Source: JAFDZV01 sp048594725
GTDB lineage: Bacteria; Bacteroidota; Ignavibacteria; OLB7
Assembly (NCBI GenBank): GCA_048594725.1
Contig: JBMDXA010000115.1
Span: 62,001 to 126,000 of the forward strand
Direction: 5' to 3'
DNA length: 64,000 nucleotides
Shown here: one piece after another, positions 37,154-46,151 of the stretch
How positions within the stretch are numbered: the first letter of the stretch is position 1
Layout of the letters: each line of letters begins with the position of its first letter
Position numbers and translations under genes: made by a program
Notes under the pieces: generated by a model
Databases searched by the model: none
Seen by the model: only the letters and a program-made list of their open reading frames with translations
Told to the model about the DNA's origin: nothing

Positions 37154-39415
37154 CTACACGGACCTTCCCGGATGCAGGTACTCGCTTGTCAGCGAATTCG
37201 TTGCCGCCAGCATCTGCTCCGGCGTCCCCTCGAACACCACCAGCCCCCCCTTGGTCCCCCCTTCCGGGCCCATGTCGATGATCCAGTCGGCGTTTTTGAT
37301 GACGCTCACGTTGTGCTCTATCACGATGACCGTGTTGCCGGCATCCACAAGAGCGTTCATGATCTCCAGCAGCCGGTCGATATCGGACATATGCAGGCCG
37401 GTGGTGGGCTCATCCAGCACATAGATGCTCTCTTTCTGATGCAGCTCGCTCGACAGCTTGATGCGCTGGCACTCCCCGCCGGAGAGCGTGCTCAGTGGCT
37501 GCCCCAGGGTGAGATAGTCCAGCCCCACATCGCTCATCGCCTGCAGCTTGCTGGTGATCTTCTCGATCCGGAAATAATCGAGCGCCTGCTTCACGGTCAT
37601 CTCCAGCACATCGTTGATCGATTTGCCGTTGAGCTTGTAGACCAGCACCTCGTCCTTGAACCGTTTCCCTTCGCAGATCTCGCAGGGAGATTTCACCTCT
37701 CCCATCGCGGGGACTTCCGTATAGATCACCCCCAGCCCCTGGCAGTTCTCGCAGGCTCCCTCCGAGTTGAAGCTGAACAGCGACGGGCTCACGTTATTGG
37801 CTTTTGCGAAGGCCTTGCGCACATCGTCCATGATGCCGGTGTAGGTTCCGGGGTTGGAACGGCTCGACACCCCCACCGCCGACTGGTCGATCACGATCGC
37901 GTCGGGGTGCTGGCGCAGAAATGCATGATGGATCAGGGAGCTCTTTCCCGAACCTGCCACGCCGGTGACCACGGTGAGCACCCCCACGGGGATATCCACG
38001 CTCACGTTCCGCAGGTTGTTGGCTTTTGCATTTCTGATGGGGAGCGTTCCGGTGGCGGAGCGGAAACCGCTTTTGATGGAAGAAGAGCGCCCCATGTAGC
38101 GGCCGGTAAGCGTGTCCGCCTCCAGCAGGTTCCCGAACGTCCCCTCGTATACCACCCGTCCCCCCTGGCTTCCGGCATGCGGTCCCACATCCACGATGTG
38201 ATCGGCCACTTTGATGACATCGGGATCATGCTCCACAACGAGGACCGTATTGCCCCGGTCGCGCAGCTGCTGGAGAAGTTCGTTCAACCGGTGCACATCG
38301 CGCGGATGCAATCCCACGCTGGGCTCGTCGAACACGTACATCACATCCACCAGACTGCTGCTCAGGTGCTTGACGATCTTCACGCGCTGGGATTCGCCGC
38401 CGGAGAGCGTATCGGTTTCGCGGTTCAATGCCAGATATTCCAGACCGATATCGACGAGATAGTGCAGCCTCCGGATCAAGGTCTTCAGCAGCGGGGCCGC
38501 GGTGGGGTGGTCGATCCCCTTGATGACCCCGATCAGCTGCCCCACCTCCATCGCGGCCAGCTCCGCGATATTATACCCGTTGATCCTGCATTGCAGCACC
38601 TCCTGGCTCAGGCGGGCACCCCGGCAGAGCGTGCAGGGGGCCATGGTGATGTAGGGCGCCACGGCCTTCTGCGTGCGCTCGGACAGGGTCTTCAGATCGC
38701 GCGTGATGTACTTGGAGGTGAACTTGCTGATAATCCCCTCGCAGGTCAGGTTCATATCCTTTCCGGCAATCTTGGTCTTCACTTTATACGGCTTGCCGTA
38801 CAACAGCCGGTCCATCTCCTCCGGGCTGAACGTCGACAGTTCCTTGTCCATATCGAAGAGACCCGACTGGCTGATAAGGTTCCAGCCCCAGTTGTCCACG
38901 GCATATTCATTGAACAGGATCGCCCCCTGGTTCAGGCTTTTGGAAGTATCCAGGAACAGGTCCAGATCCACCCCCATCTTATGCCCCAGGCCATTGCAAT
39001 CCGGGCACATGCCCTTTGGGTCGTTGAACGAGAAGACGTTGGAGTGCCCCACGTACGGCTGGCCGATGTGCGAGTACAGCCGGCGCAGCACCGAATAAAT
39101 ATCGGTGACGGTGCCCATCGTGGAATGCGACCCGCCTCCGAGCCGCTTCTGGTCCACCACGATCGGCATGCTCAGGTTTTCGATGGCATCTGCGTCCGGC
39201 TGGGAATAGCGTGGCAGAAAGGTGCGGATGAACATGCTGAAGTTCTCGTTCATCTGGCGCTGTGCCTCGGCGGCCACCGTGTCGAAGACGATGGACGATT
39301 TTCCCGAGCCCGATACGCCGGTGAAGATCGTGATCTTCCGTTTCGGGATGCGGAGCGAGACGTTCCTGAGATTGTTCTCGCGCGCACCGCGGATCTCGAT
39401 GTATTCCTGAGACAC
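37154..39415 (-). CDS. UvrA-like ABC ATPase lacking the UvrB-binding domain
   Basis: 753 residues. The start is GTG 39415 (MSQEYIEIRGARENNLRNVS), preceded by GTAGAGGAAAC. Walker A sites are GVSGSGKSS (33-41) and GVAGSGKSSL; signatures are LSGGESQRVKI and LSGGECQRIKL; Walker B segments are FDEPSVGLHP and LDEPTTGLHM. Zinc-type cysteines remain in MCPDCNGLG, ACENCQGLG and CEICEGKRF. Between RRLYSHIGQPY and FSFNDPKGMCP there are only about ten residues, where UvrA has the insert of over 100 residues that binds UvrB. This is the UvrA2/DrrC-like class, linked in other bacteria to drug or damage tolerance. It ends a likely operon with arsR, VOC and SRPBCC genes. Confidence 0.92.
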   Translation of the reverse strand: MSQEYIEIRGARENNLRNVSLRIPKRKITIFTGVSGSGKSSIVFDTVAAEAQRQMNENFSMFIRTFLPRYSQPDADAIENLSMPIVVDQKRLGGGSHSTMGTVTDIYSVLRRLYSHIGQPYVGHSNVFSFNDPKGMCPDCNGLGHKMGVDLDLFLDTSKSLNQGAILFNEYAVDNWGWNLISQSGLFDMDKELSTFSPEEMDRLLYGKPYKVKTKIAGKDMNLTCEGIISKFTSKYITRDLKTLSERTQKAVAPYITMAPCTLCRGARLSQEVLQCRINGYNIAELAAMEVGQLIGVIKGIDHPTAAPLLKTLIRRLHYLVDIGLEYLALNRETDTLSGGESQRVKIVKHLSSSLVDVMYVFDEPSVGLHPRDVHRLNELLQQLRDRGNTVLVVEHDPDVIKVADHIVDVGPHAGSQGGRVVYEGTFGNLLEADTLTGRYMGRSSSIKSGFRSATGTLPIRNAKANNLRNVSVDIPVGVLTVVTGVAGSGKSSLIHHAFLRQHPDAIVIDQSAVGVSSRSNPGTYTGIMDDVRKAFAKANNVSPSLFSFNSEGACENCQGLGVIYTEVPAMGEVKSPCEICEGKRFKDEVLVYKLNGKSINDVLEMTVKQALDYFRIEKITSKLQAMSDVGLDYLTLGQPLSTLSGGECQRIKLSSELHQKESIYVLDEPTTGLHMSDIDRLLEIMNALVDAGNTVIVIEHNVSVIKNADWIIDMGPEGGTKGGLVVFEGTPEQMLAATNSLTSEYLHPGRSV

Positions 39416-39543
39416 CGTTTCCTCTACGATTTGATGGTTTGATGGCGACCGGACAGATCCGCCGGATCGTGCCCGGCCCTGATACGGCACGGGCGGCCCG
39501 CGCGGTTCGGCAGGCCGTTAGTGTTGTTATCACCCTTGATTCA

Positions 39544-40110
39544 TCAGGTGCCGGCGGCGGCCGGCGGCACGGCGGAACCTGCACTGCCGAATTGCTCGGC
39601 GTACTGGGCGTTCAGCCGCCCCCAGCCGAACTTCATGGCCTCGCCGCCAACGATGCGGCCGATGGGAGTTCCGCCGAGAAGGCGATCCAGAACATCGAAA
39701 CAGATGTGCCACCCGGCGGCCCCCAGGGAAATGAAGCGGCGATCGATGCTGTGCCACAACGTCAGGCGCGTGCCGCCGCCAACGGCTTCCAGTTCCCACC
39801 GGATATCGTTGCCGCCCCAGTTGTACTGGAGCATTCTGGGAGCATCCGCCCGCGTCACGGTCGTCTCGGAGACCGGCGGCGTGGGGGCTCCCACCGTGGT
39901 GAGCTGCGCGGTGGCGCCAGTCTTCCCCAGGTTCCCGTCCGCCTCAAACGGCGCCCACTCGCGCAGATGCGCCGGATCGGTAAGCGCCTGCCAGACTTTT
40001 TCCGGGGGGTGGCGCAGTTCCCTCACGAGAACGAGCGTCCACTCATCTCCCTCCTTTCGTACCTGCGCCCCACTGGCCGGGCCGGGCGCATACTGCTCGC
40101 GATCGCTCAT
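39544..40110 (-). CDS. SRPBCC (AHSA1-like) domain protein
   Basis: 188 residues. VRELRHPPEKVWQALTDPAH and LREWAPFEADGNLGKTG are the usual start of the activator-of-Hsp90/polyketide-cyclase-like START fold. NWGGNDIRWELEAVGGGTRL and GWHICFDVLDRLLGG follow. The fold binds hydrophobic ligands. It lies 56 bp after the VOC gene in the arsR-led cassette; arsR with SRPBCC and VOC partners is a common pairing. The ligand is unknown. Confidence 0.88.
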   Translation of the reverse strand: MSDREQYAPGPASGAQVRKEGDEWTLVLVRELRHPPEKVWQALTDPAHLREWAPFEADGNLGKTGATAQLTTVGAPTPPVSETTVTRADAPRMLQYNWGGNDIRWELEAVGGGTRLTLWHSIDRRFISLGAAGWHICFDVLDRLLGGTPIGRIVGGEAMKFGWGRLNAQYAEQFGSAGSAVPPAAAGT

Positions 40111-40166
40111 GCTGTTTCCCCCTGTTTTTCTTGTGAAGTGATGCGGGTTTCCGCCGGACCGCCCCG

Positions 40167-40559
40167 TTACCAGGCTGCCAGCTGGGTGAGCTGAACAAGG
40201 TTGCCGCAGGTGTCGTCCAGCATCGCAATGGTGGCGCCGGTGACCTCGGTGAGCGGCATGGTGAATGCGGCACCGGCGAGCCTGATCCGCTCGTAGTCAT
40301 CCTTGAGGTTGTCGGCATAGAACATGGCCGCGGGCTGCCCCTGCTGGAACAGCGCCTGCTGGTATGCCCTGGCCGCAGGGTTGTCGTTCAGCGCGAGCTG
40401 CAGCTCGGTTCCCTCCGGCTCCTCCGGCGAGGCCACGGTCAGCCAGCGATAGGAGCCCTGGCTGAAATCCGCCTTCTTGGAGAATCCCAGTACCTCCGTG
40501 TAGAAACGGAGCGCCTTTTCCTGGTCGTCCACGTATACGCTGGTCAATTTGATTTTCAT
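40167..40559 (-). CDS. VOC (glyoxalase/bleomycin-resistance fold) protein
   Basis: 130 residues with the paired beta-alpha-beta-beta-beta fold: LTSVYVDDQEKALRFYTEVL, GTELQLALNDNP, and a C-terminal LDDTCGNLVQLTQL that holds a likely metal or substrate residue. Its ATG overlaps the arsR stop (ATGA at 40559-40556), so translation is coupled. VOC proteins isomerise, cleave or sequester small molecules; the ligand is unknown. Confidence 0.9.
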   Translation of the reverse strand: MKIKLTSVYVDDQEKALRFYTEVLGFSKKADFSQGSYRWLTVASPEEPEGTELQLALNDNPAARAYQQALFQQGQPAAMFYADNLKDDYERIRLAGAAFTMPLTEVTGATIAMLDDTCGNLVQLTQLAAW

Positions 40560-40933
40560 TTCCTTCCCTTTTTGTCAGGCTCGCGTTTGGCGCGCGCCGG
40601 CTTGTCCTGGTTGTTATTGGTGTCCGCTGCCTCCATGCGGTCCAGGTGGCGTTCAAGGGCATCCACATGAGCCGACCAGAACTGGCGGAACGGGGCCAGC
40701 CAGTCCTCCACCTCCTGAAGCGGTTCCGGTTTCAGCCGGTAGAGCCGCCGCTGTGCGTCCACCTTGAACTCCACGAAACCGGCATCGCGCAGCACCCGCA
40801 GGTGCTTCGAGACGGCCGGCTGCGTCATATGAAGTCGGCGCTCGATATCCCCCACCGACTGCGGTGAGGCGGCCAGAAGGCTCAGTATCGCGCGGCGGTT
40901 CGGCTCCGCAATGATTTCGAACACGGATTGCAT
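40556..40933 (-). CDS. ArsR-family winged-helix transcriptional regulator
   Basis: 125 residues. ATG 40933 gives MQSVFEIIAEPNRRAILSLL, the typical start of the ArsR subgroup that controls SRPBCC genes. The HTH is SVGDIERRLHMTQPAVSKHL, followed by RVLRDAGFVEFKVDAQRRLY. No ArsR-type metal motif (CVC) is seen. A near-consensus promoter ends 6 nt upstream of the ATG and contains an AT-rich dyad, so the gene probably represses itself and the cassette. In-frame extension to 41035 would read through the promoter and is rejected. Confidence 0.92.
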   Translation of the reverse strand: MQSVFEIIAEPNRRAILSLLAASPQSVGDIERRLHMTQPAVSKHLRVLRDAGFVEFKVDAQRRLYRLKPEPLQEVEDWLAPFRQFWSAHVDALERHLDRMEAADTNNNQDKPARAKREPDKKGRK

Positions 40934-40939
40934 GCGGCT

Positions 40940-40969
40940 AATATACCTGATAGAGTATATACGTGTCAA
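40940..40969 (-). promoter_or_regulatory. Sigma-70-type promoter of the arsR cassette, probably leaderless
   Basis: On the minus strand, TTGACA (40969-40964), an 18-bp spacer and TATATT (40945-40940) precede the arsR ATG by only 6 nt, so transcription should begin at or next to the start codon. The spacer and -10 carry the near-dyad TATACTCTATCAGGTATA, a good candidate ArsR operator. The consensus match is seen; leaderless expression and autoregulation are inferred. Confidence 0.75.
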
Positions 40970-41143
40970 GGCATACAAAAACCGGCTTCGGGGCAATGGC
41001 CCTGAGGGGCGCTCCGGGCCGGCGCCTTCTGCCATACCAGCGATACAGCGATAATGGTCCGGATGAAATCAGGGCCGTTATCTATTTTCAGATGATTATA
41101 TCGGTACATCATAGAATCTTTTATCTGCAACCGAAGACATCGC

Positions 41144-41704
41144 ATGAAAGAACTCCCCATCTTCGAAACCAGGCGCCTGCTCCTCCGTGGCGTGACGCTG
41201 GAGGATGCGCCGGCCTATCAGAAGCATTTCGTGAATTATGAGGTCATCAGCCAGCTTTCCGACCGGGTGCCCTGGCCCTATCCCGAAAACGGCGCGGAAT
41301 ATTTTATCAGGACACAGATCCTGCCGAGACAGGGAATAGACAAATGGGTGTGGGGAATTTTTCTTAAAGAGAATCCCGGCGAGCTGATCGGCTGCGTCGA
41401 TCTGTGGCGCGAAGGGAGCCCCGAGAACAGAGGATTCTGGTTGGGGCGCGATTTTTGGGGCAACGGCTATATGACCGAGGCCGTAACCCCCATCATGGAT
41501 TATGCGTTCGGCCAGCTGGGCTTCGAGAGGCTGGTCTTTGCCAATGCCGTCGGCAACCGGCGTTCGCGGCGGGTAAAGGAAAAGACGGGAGCACGGCGGC
41601 TGTATACGGCGCCCGCCAAATTTGTCGATCCGGCCTATACGGAGCATGAAGTCTGGGAACTGCTCAAAGAGGAATGGCAAACGTACCGTGCGGAAATCAC
41701 GTAA
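41144..41704 (+). CDS. GNAT-family N-acetyltransferase (RimJ/RimL type)
   Basis: 186 residues. The sequence starts MKELPIFETRRLLLRGVTLE, typical of acetyltransferase_3 proteins. GFWLGRDFWGNGYMTEAVTP is motif A with the acetyl-CoA loop, and ANAVGNRRSRRVKEKTGAR the later helix (usually N-x-x-S). It is divergent from arsR across 210 bp. Members acetylate ribosomal proteins, antibiotics or amino acids. Function here is unassigned. Confidence 0.88.
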   Translation: MKELPIFETRRLLLRGVTLEDAPAYQKHFVNYEVISQLSDRVPWPYPENGAEYFIRTQILPRQGIDKWVWGIFLKENPGELIGCVDLWREGSPENRGFWLGRDFWGNGYMTEAVTPIMDYAFGQLGFERLVFANAVGNRRSRRVKEKTGARRLYTAPAKFVDPAYTEHEVWELLKEEWQTYRAEIT

Positions 41705-41774
41705 GTGTGAAGCCGTGGATATCGCGGAAGGACGGACCGTTTAGTACGGGACTAATCGCGACAACAGTACGCTA

Positions 41775-41933
41775 GAGCGGATTTCAATTGAGTTGAGCCT
41801 TTTCAGACCAGGAGGAATGGGCCGCTCCTACGGAGCTTCCGGAGAAAATTCGGGCGCCTTTTCTACAGATAGGCAACACCTATAGGTGTTGGCTCCGGGG
41901 GCCACAATAGATTAACCATAGTGAAATCCGCTC
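41775..41933 (+). mobile_element. MITE-like element, copy 2 (159 bp)
   Basis: Ends are GAGCGGATTTCA and TGAAATCCGCTC. The left flank is TA (41773-41774); the right flank is CA, probably a mutated TA. It has the same length and internal palindromes as the copy at 30661-30819, in the opposite orientation. It lies directly upstream of the second uvrA-like gene, and its last bases give an in-frame GTG. Confidence 0.85.
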
Positions 41934-42004
41934 CAAGTGGCAGTTCCGGAGGGGCACCGGTACCGGTGGTAGATAGTATTGTGCACTATACGCAAGGAAA
42001 ACGA

Positions 42005-44680
42005 TTGGAAAAGCACGGCAGTTCTACTGATGCGCTCTCTCTGCTTGAATCCGGTTATGTGGATGTTCGCGGCGCCCGCGAGCATAACCTGAAGGATATC
42101 GATGTCAGGATACCGCGCAATCAGCTGGTGGTGTTCACGGGTGTATCGGGATCCGGAAAATCGTCGCTGGCGTTTGGAACGCTCTATGCCGAGGCACAGC
42201 GGCGGTACTTTGAATCGGTCTCGCCGTATGCCCGCCGGCTCATCGATCAGGTGGGCGTGCCGGATGTGGATTCCATCGAAGGGCTCCCCCCGGCGGTGGC
42301 GCTTCAGCAGCAGCGCGGCACCCCCGGCGCGCGCTCTACCGTGGGGAGCCTGACGGCTATTTCCAGCCTGATCCGCATGCTGTATTCCCGCGCGGGAGTC
42401 TACCCCCCGCGCCAGCCGATGCTCTACGCCGAGGATTTCTCGCCGAATACCCCGCAGGGCGCCTGCCCGCAGTGCCATGGCATGGGGCGCATCTACACGA
42501 TGACCGAAGAGTCCATGGTGCCGGACCCCTCTCTTACCATTCGCGAACGCGCCATCGCGGCCTGGCCCACGGCCTGGGGAGGCCAGAACCTGCGCGATAT
42601 CCTGGTGTCGCTGGGCTATGATGTGGACACGCCGTGGAAGGATCTGCCGAAGAAGGACCGGCACTGGATTCTCTTCACCGATGAACAGCCGGTGGTGCCC
42701 GTCTATCCGGGTCTTACCCCGGAGGAAACGCAGCAGGCACTGCGCCGCAAGCTGGAGCCGAATTATCAGGGCACCTTCAGCAGCGCAAAGCGCAATCTTG
42801 AATATACGCTCGCCAATACCGCGAGCGCGCAGATGCGAAAGCGCGTGCTACAGTTCATGCTGGCCGACACCTGCCCCCTATGCCACGGCAAACGCCTCAA
42901 GCGCGAGGCGCTTGCGGTCACCTTCGCCGGCCATGATATCGCCGCGATGTCGCACCTGTCGCTGGTGCAGCTGGCCGAGCTTGTCCGTCCGGCAGCCGAG
43001 GGAACGCTTGACCCGGAGAGCGTGGACCGCGGAGGCACCGTGAGCCGGAAGGCCGCACAGGCCGCTACCGAGAAACGAGTGCGGGCGGGGGGCGCCGCGC
43101 ATGAGGGGGCGCCGGATGTACGCCGTACCGAGAATCTTTCCGTGGAGAAACGCCTCGCCGCACAGCGCCTTTGCACGGAACTGCTGGGCCGGCTGAATGC
43201 CCTCATCGAACTCGGCCTCGGTTATCTGTCGCTCGACCGCAGCACCCCCACCTGCTCTCCCGGCGAGCTGCAACGCCTGCGCCTTGCAACCCAGCTTGCA
43301 TCGCATCTGTTCGGCGTTATCTATGTGCTGGATGAGCCGACGGCGGGGCTGCATCCCGCCGACGGCCAGGCCCTGTTCGACGCCCTGCACCGGCTCAAGA
43401 AATCCGGCAATTCCCTTTTTGTCGTGGAGCATGATGTGGAGATGATGCGCCGCGCCGACTGGCTCGTCGACGTGGGACCCGAGGCCGGCAGCGAGGGGGG
43501 ACGGATTTTATACAGCGGCCCGCCGGCGGGTCTGGCCGATGTCAGGGATTCCCGCACACGCCAGTATCTGTTTCAGGAGATCCCTCCCCCCTCCTCCAGC
43601 AACCGCACACCGCAGGGATGGCTGCGGCTGCACAAGGTCACGCGCAACAACCTCGCGGGCGTGGATGCCGCCTTTCCCCTGGGCTGCTTCACGGCGGTCA
43701 CGGGGGTGTCCGGCTCCGGCAAATCGAGCCTGGTGAGCCAGGCGCTGCTGGAGCTTGTACGGGCTCACCTTCAGATGGACCATGACGAAACCGATGAAGA
43801 GCTGGCGCTGGAAGATGCCCCTTTGCAGAAGACGACGGGATCTCTGGACGGAGAGCCCGGTGCGATAAAACGTGTAGTGGAGGTTGACCAGAAACCGATC
43901 GGCCGCACGCCCCGCTCCAACCTCGCCACCTATACCGGCCTGTTCGACCATGTGCGCAAACTGTTCGCCGCGACATCGGAAGCGCGCAAGCGCCGTTTCG
44001 ACGCCGGCCGTTTCTCCTTCAACGTCGCGATGGGCCGCTGCCCCGTCTGCGAGGGCGAAGGCTCCGTGAGCGTGGAGCTTCTGTTCATGCCCAGCGTCTA
44101 TGCCCCCTGCCCGGGCTGCCATGGCGCGCGCTATAACCAGAAGACGCTGGAGGTTACATGGCGCGGCAAGACGATCGCCGACATTCTCGGCATGACCGTG
44201 GCCGATGCCTGCATCCTGTTCGCCGACGAAACGCCCGTCCTGCGCTCTCTGGAGGTGCTGCGCGACATCGGCCTGGGGTACCTGAAACTGGGCCAGCCCG
44301 CGACCGAGCTCTCCGGCGGGGAGGCGCAGCGCATCAAGCTTGCGACGGAATTGCAGCGCGCCCAGCGCGGCGCAACCTTGTATGTGATGGATGAGCCCAC
44401 CACGGGCCTGCATCCCCGTGACATCGATCGTCTGCTGGCGCAGTTGAACCGGCTGGTTGATGCGGGCAATACCGTGATCGTGGTTGAACATGACATGCGC
44501 ACCGTTGCGCAGTGCGACTGGGTGATAGACATGGGGCCCGGCGCGGGCGATCGCGGCGGAACGATCGTGGCGGCGGGGCGCCCGGCGGACGTCGCAGCCA
44601 GCAGCACCAGCATGACCGCACCCCATCTGGCAAAGGCTCTTGCAGCCGGCAGCCCAACGATACAGGTGCCGAACCAATAG
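42005..44680 (+). CDS. Second UvrA-like ABC ATPase lacking the UvrB-binding domain
   Basis: About 891 residues. I choose the TTG at 42005, preceded by AAGGAAAACGA; the family start (ESGYVDVRGAREHNLKDIDV) lies 14 codons on. In-frame GTGs at 41981 and 41921 exist, the latter inside the MITE end. Walker A sites are GVSGSGKSSLAFGTLYAEAQ and GVSGSGKSSLVSQAL. LDEPTAGLHPADGQ and MDEPTTGLHPRD are the Walker B regions, and LSGGEAQRIKL the second signature. The first signature is degenerate (CSPGELQRLRL), so the N-terminal site may be weak. The step from MLYSRAGVYPPRQP to FSPNTPQGACPQCHG is short, so the UvrB-binding insert is missing. A 45-residue low-complexity linker near 375-400 is unusual. Role inferred: DNA-damage or drug tolerance. 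Confidence 0.9.
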   Translation: MEKHGSSTDALSLLESGYVDVRGAREHNLKDIDVRIPRNQLVVFTGVSGSGKSSLAFGTLYAEAQRRYFESVSPYARRLIDQVGVPDVDSIEGLPPAVALQQQRGTPGARSTVGSLTAISSLIRMLYSRAGVYPPRQPMLYAEDFSPNTPQGACPQCHGMGRIYTMTEESMVPDPSLTIRERAIAAWPTAWGGQNLRDILVSLGYDVDTPWKDLPKKDRHWILFTDEQPVVPVYPGLTPEETQQALRRKLEPNYQGTFSSAKRNLEYTLANTASAQMRKRVLQFMLADTCPLCHGKRLKREALAVTFAGHDIAAMSHLSLVQLAELVRPAAEGTLDPESVDRGGTVSRKAAQAATEKRVRAGGAAHEGAPDVRRTENLSVEKRLAAQRLCTELLGRLNALIELGLGYLSLDRSTPTCSPGELQRLRLATQLASHLFGVIYVLDEPTAGLHPADGQALFDALHRLKKSGNSLFVVEHDVEMMRRADWLVDVGPEAGSEGGRILYSGPPAGLADVRDSRTRQYLFQEIPPPSSSNRTPQGWLRLHKVTRNNLAGVDAAFPLGCFTAVTGVSGSGKSSLVSQALLELVRAHLQMDHDETDEELALEDAPLQKTTGSLDGEPGAIKRVVEVDQKPIGRTPRSNLATYTGLFDHVRKLFAATSEARKRRFDAGRFSFNVAMGRCPVCEGEGSVSVELLFMPSVYAPCPGCHGARYNQKTLEVTWRGKTIADILGMTVADACILFADETPVLRSLEVLRDIGLGYLKLGQPATELSGGEAQRIKLATELQRAQRGATLYVMDEPTTGLHPRDIDRLLAQLNRLVDAGNTVIVVEHDMRTVAQCDWVIDMGPGAGDRGGTIVAAGRPADVAASSTSMTAPHLAKALAAGSPTIQVPNQ

Positions 44681-44713
44681 TACGCTGTTACGTTGATGTT
44701 GAATGGTCTCTTG

Positions 44714-44819
44714 TGTCATCCTGAACGAGCACAGCGAGTGAACGATCTCGCCGGACAAGCTGGTAGTGCGAGATGCGCTGCGCAGCCCTGCGGGTCTTCG
44801 CCTATGGCTCAGGATGACA
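44714..44819. repeat. 106-bp element with TGTCATCCTGA inverted ends
   Basis: It starts TGTCATCCTGAACGAGC and ends CTCAGGATGACA, giving 11-bp inverted ends. Inside are ACGATCTCG and CGAGATGCGCTGCGCAGC. Similar TGTCATCCTGAGC elements occur in many unrelated bacterial genomes. It is non-coding. Confidence 0.75.
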
Positions 44820-44849
44820 TTCCGGAGCAAATTGCAGTTGGATGTACTG

Positions 44850-44928
44850 CGGCTGTTCGCACGTAGTTCGGCCCCGTGCGAACAACCGCATCAGGGGTCG
44901 CGGATCAAACTCCGCGACAACGTCACGC
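44850..44928. repeat. Dispersed repeat, GTAGTTCGGCTCCG family
   Basis: GCGGCTGTTCGCACGTAGTT, GGCCCCGTGCGAACAACCGC and CAAACTCCGCGACAACG form inverted words. The closest relative is 30857-30932. Confidence 0.6.
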
Positions 44929-45618
44929 ATACACCACACTCAGGTAAACTCCGCTCGAACCAGCAGCCACGAACTACTGACAACGGGCCACCAGCCCCCT
45001 ACGACGTGCGCATCCTTTTCCAGCGGCATCACCGGCAGCGATCGCAGGACGGGAGGCGGACCAGAGCGGGCGGCCGCTTCCGAGATTTCTTCTTGCTGTC
45101 AGCATAGATTGGCCCGTCCCGGCGACTCTCCGCACGGGACGGCATGATGTTCTAAAAAAATTCCAGTCCAGTTTCGCCCCCCTCCTTCCTCTTTCCTGAT
45201 ACCGTCACCGGCTCATGTCCGGTACGCCGCATTCCGGTCCGCGTGCAACACGACGTTCCGATATCATTTTTGCCTGCACTTCGCCAGAGAGAAGCATCAT
45301 GCGTATGCTCCCCCCATCTCCCTGCACGATCCGCACCCGGCCATCCGGCCGGGAATGCCCGGCCACGCCCCGGAGCAACAGTACGGCAGGCGAAGCACCC
45401 GCCGGGAAGACTCATCGCACCGCCATAGACCATCCCCGCATATTCAATCGCCTATTCCGGAGAAGATCAGATGACCGAAAAAAAGTTCATTCCGATCCAA
45501 TGAGGACCGGGACGGAGGATATAATTGAGTATATCATCTCCCCGGACTCCATCACCATACCATATCACTCCCGGAGCCACAGGCTCCAATCCACTCACAT
45601 ATCTAAACGATTCAACCC

Positions 45619-46038
45619 ATGAAAAGGAACTTCACCCTCCCCCTGCTGGCATTACTGGCCGGCATGATGCTGCTGCTGGCAACCAACAGCGCCAGCGCAC
45701 AGCAGAATCCGAACTGCTGCACCTACACGGTTATCCTCCAGGGGCTGACCGGTGCATGCAGCGTGCAGCCGATCCCCCTGACGCTCCGGTGGGACTGCCC
45801 TCCGGTGGTCACCACCACCACGAATTATACCGGCAACGGAACGCACATCGAGCCGATCGGCAATTCGCCGCTCTCCCCCTGCCCTCCGGCCTGCAAACTG
45901 ATCGGGCTCTCGCTCGACGGCATCAACTTCATCCCGGTGGGTGTGGACAAGAGCTTCCATGTGGGCAACTGCTGCTATATGGTCGCCTCCGGATTCGACG
46001 TGAACGGATGTGCCGTCATCAAGATCTTCCCGTGCTGA
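45619..46038 (+). CDS. Small secreted 10-cysteine protein, paralogue 1
   Basis: 139 residues, not recognised. A signal peptide (MKRNFTLPLLALLAGMMLLL) is cut near SASAQ. The mature part has ten cysteines: NCCTYTV, GACS, WDCPP, SPCPPACKL, GNCCYMV, NGCAV and a terminal C. All ten are kept in the next gene, which suggests up to five disulfides. GLSLDGINFIPVG is also shared. It would be exported to the periplasm or beyond. There is no binding site before the ATG. It is followed after 113 bp by its paralogue. Structural, adhesive or toxin-like roles are possible; none is shown. Confidence 0.8.
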   Translation: MKRNFTLPLLALLAGMMLLLATNSASAQQNPNCCTYTVILQGLTGACSVQPIPLTLRWDCPPVVTTTTNYTGNGTHIEPIGNSPLSPCPPACKLIGLSLDGINFIPVGVDKSFHVGNCCYMVASGFDVNGCAVIKIFPC

Positions 46039-46151
46039 TCTGATGCCGCAATTCAGGGGGGACGGCAGCACAGGGCCGTCTCTCCTGACCGCTTTTCTTT
46101 CACCCATGGAGCCTCATGCTCCCGCCACTCAGCGTTTACTGCACAACCATC

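Larger units (their letters stand above)
44681..45618. other. Gene-free stretch with two repeat families
   Basis: About 940 bp. 44714-44819 is a palindromic element and 44850-44928 a GTAGTTCGGCTCCG-type repeat. The rest shows no credible gene. Promoter for the secreted 10-Cys genes should lie near its right end. Confidence 0.55.

Noticed and set aside
36161..39442. Plus-strand open frame of about 1090 codons opposite the GlmU-like and uvrA-like genes
   Set aside because: It runs through a terminator hairpin and two clear minus-strand genes; no motifs.
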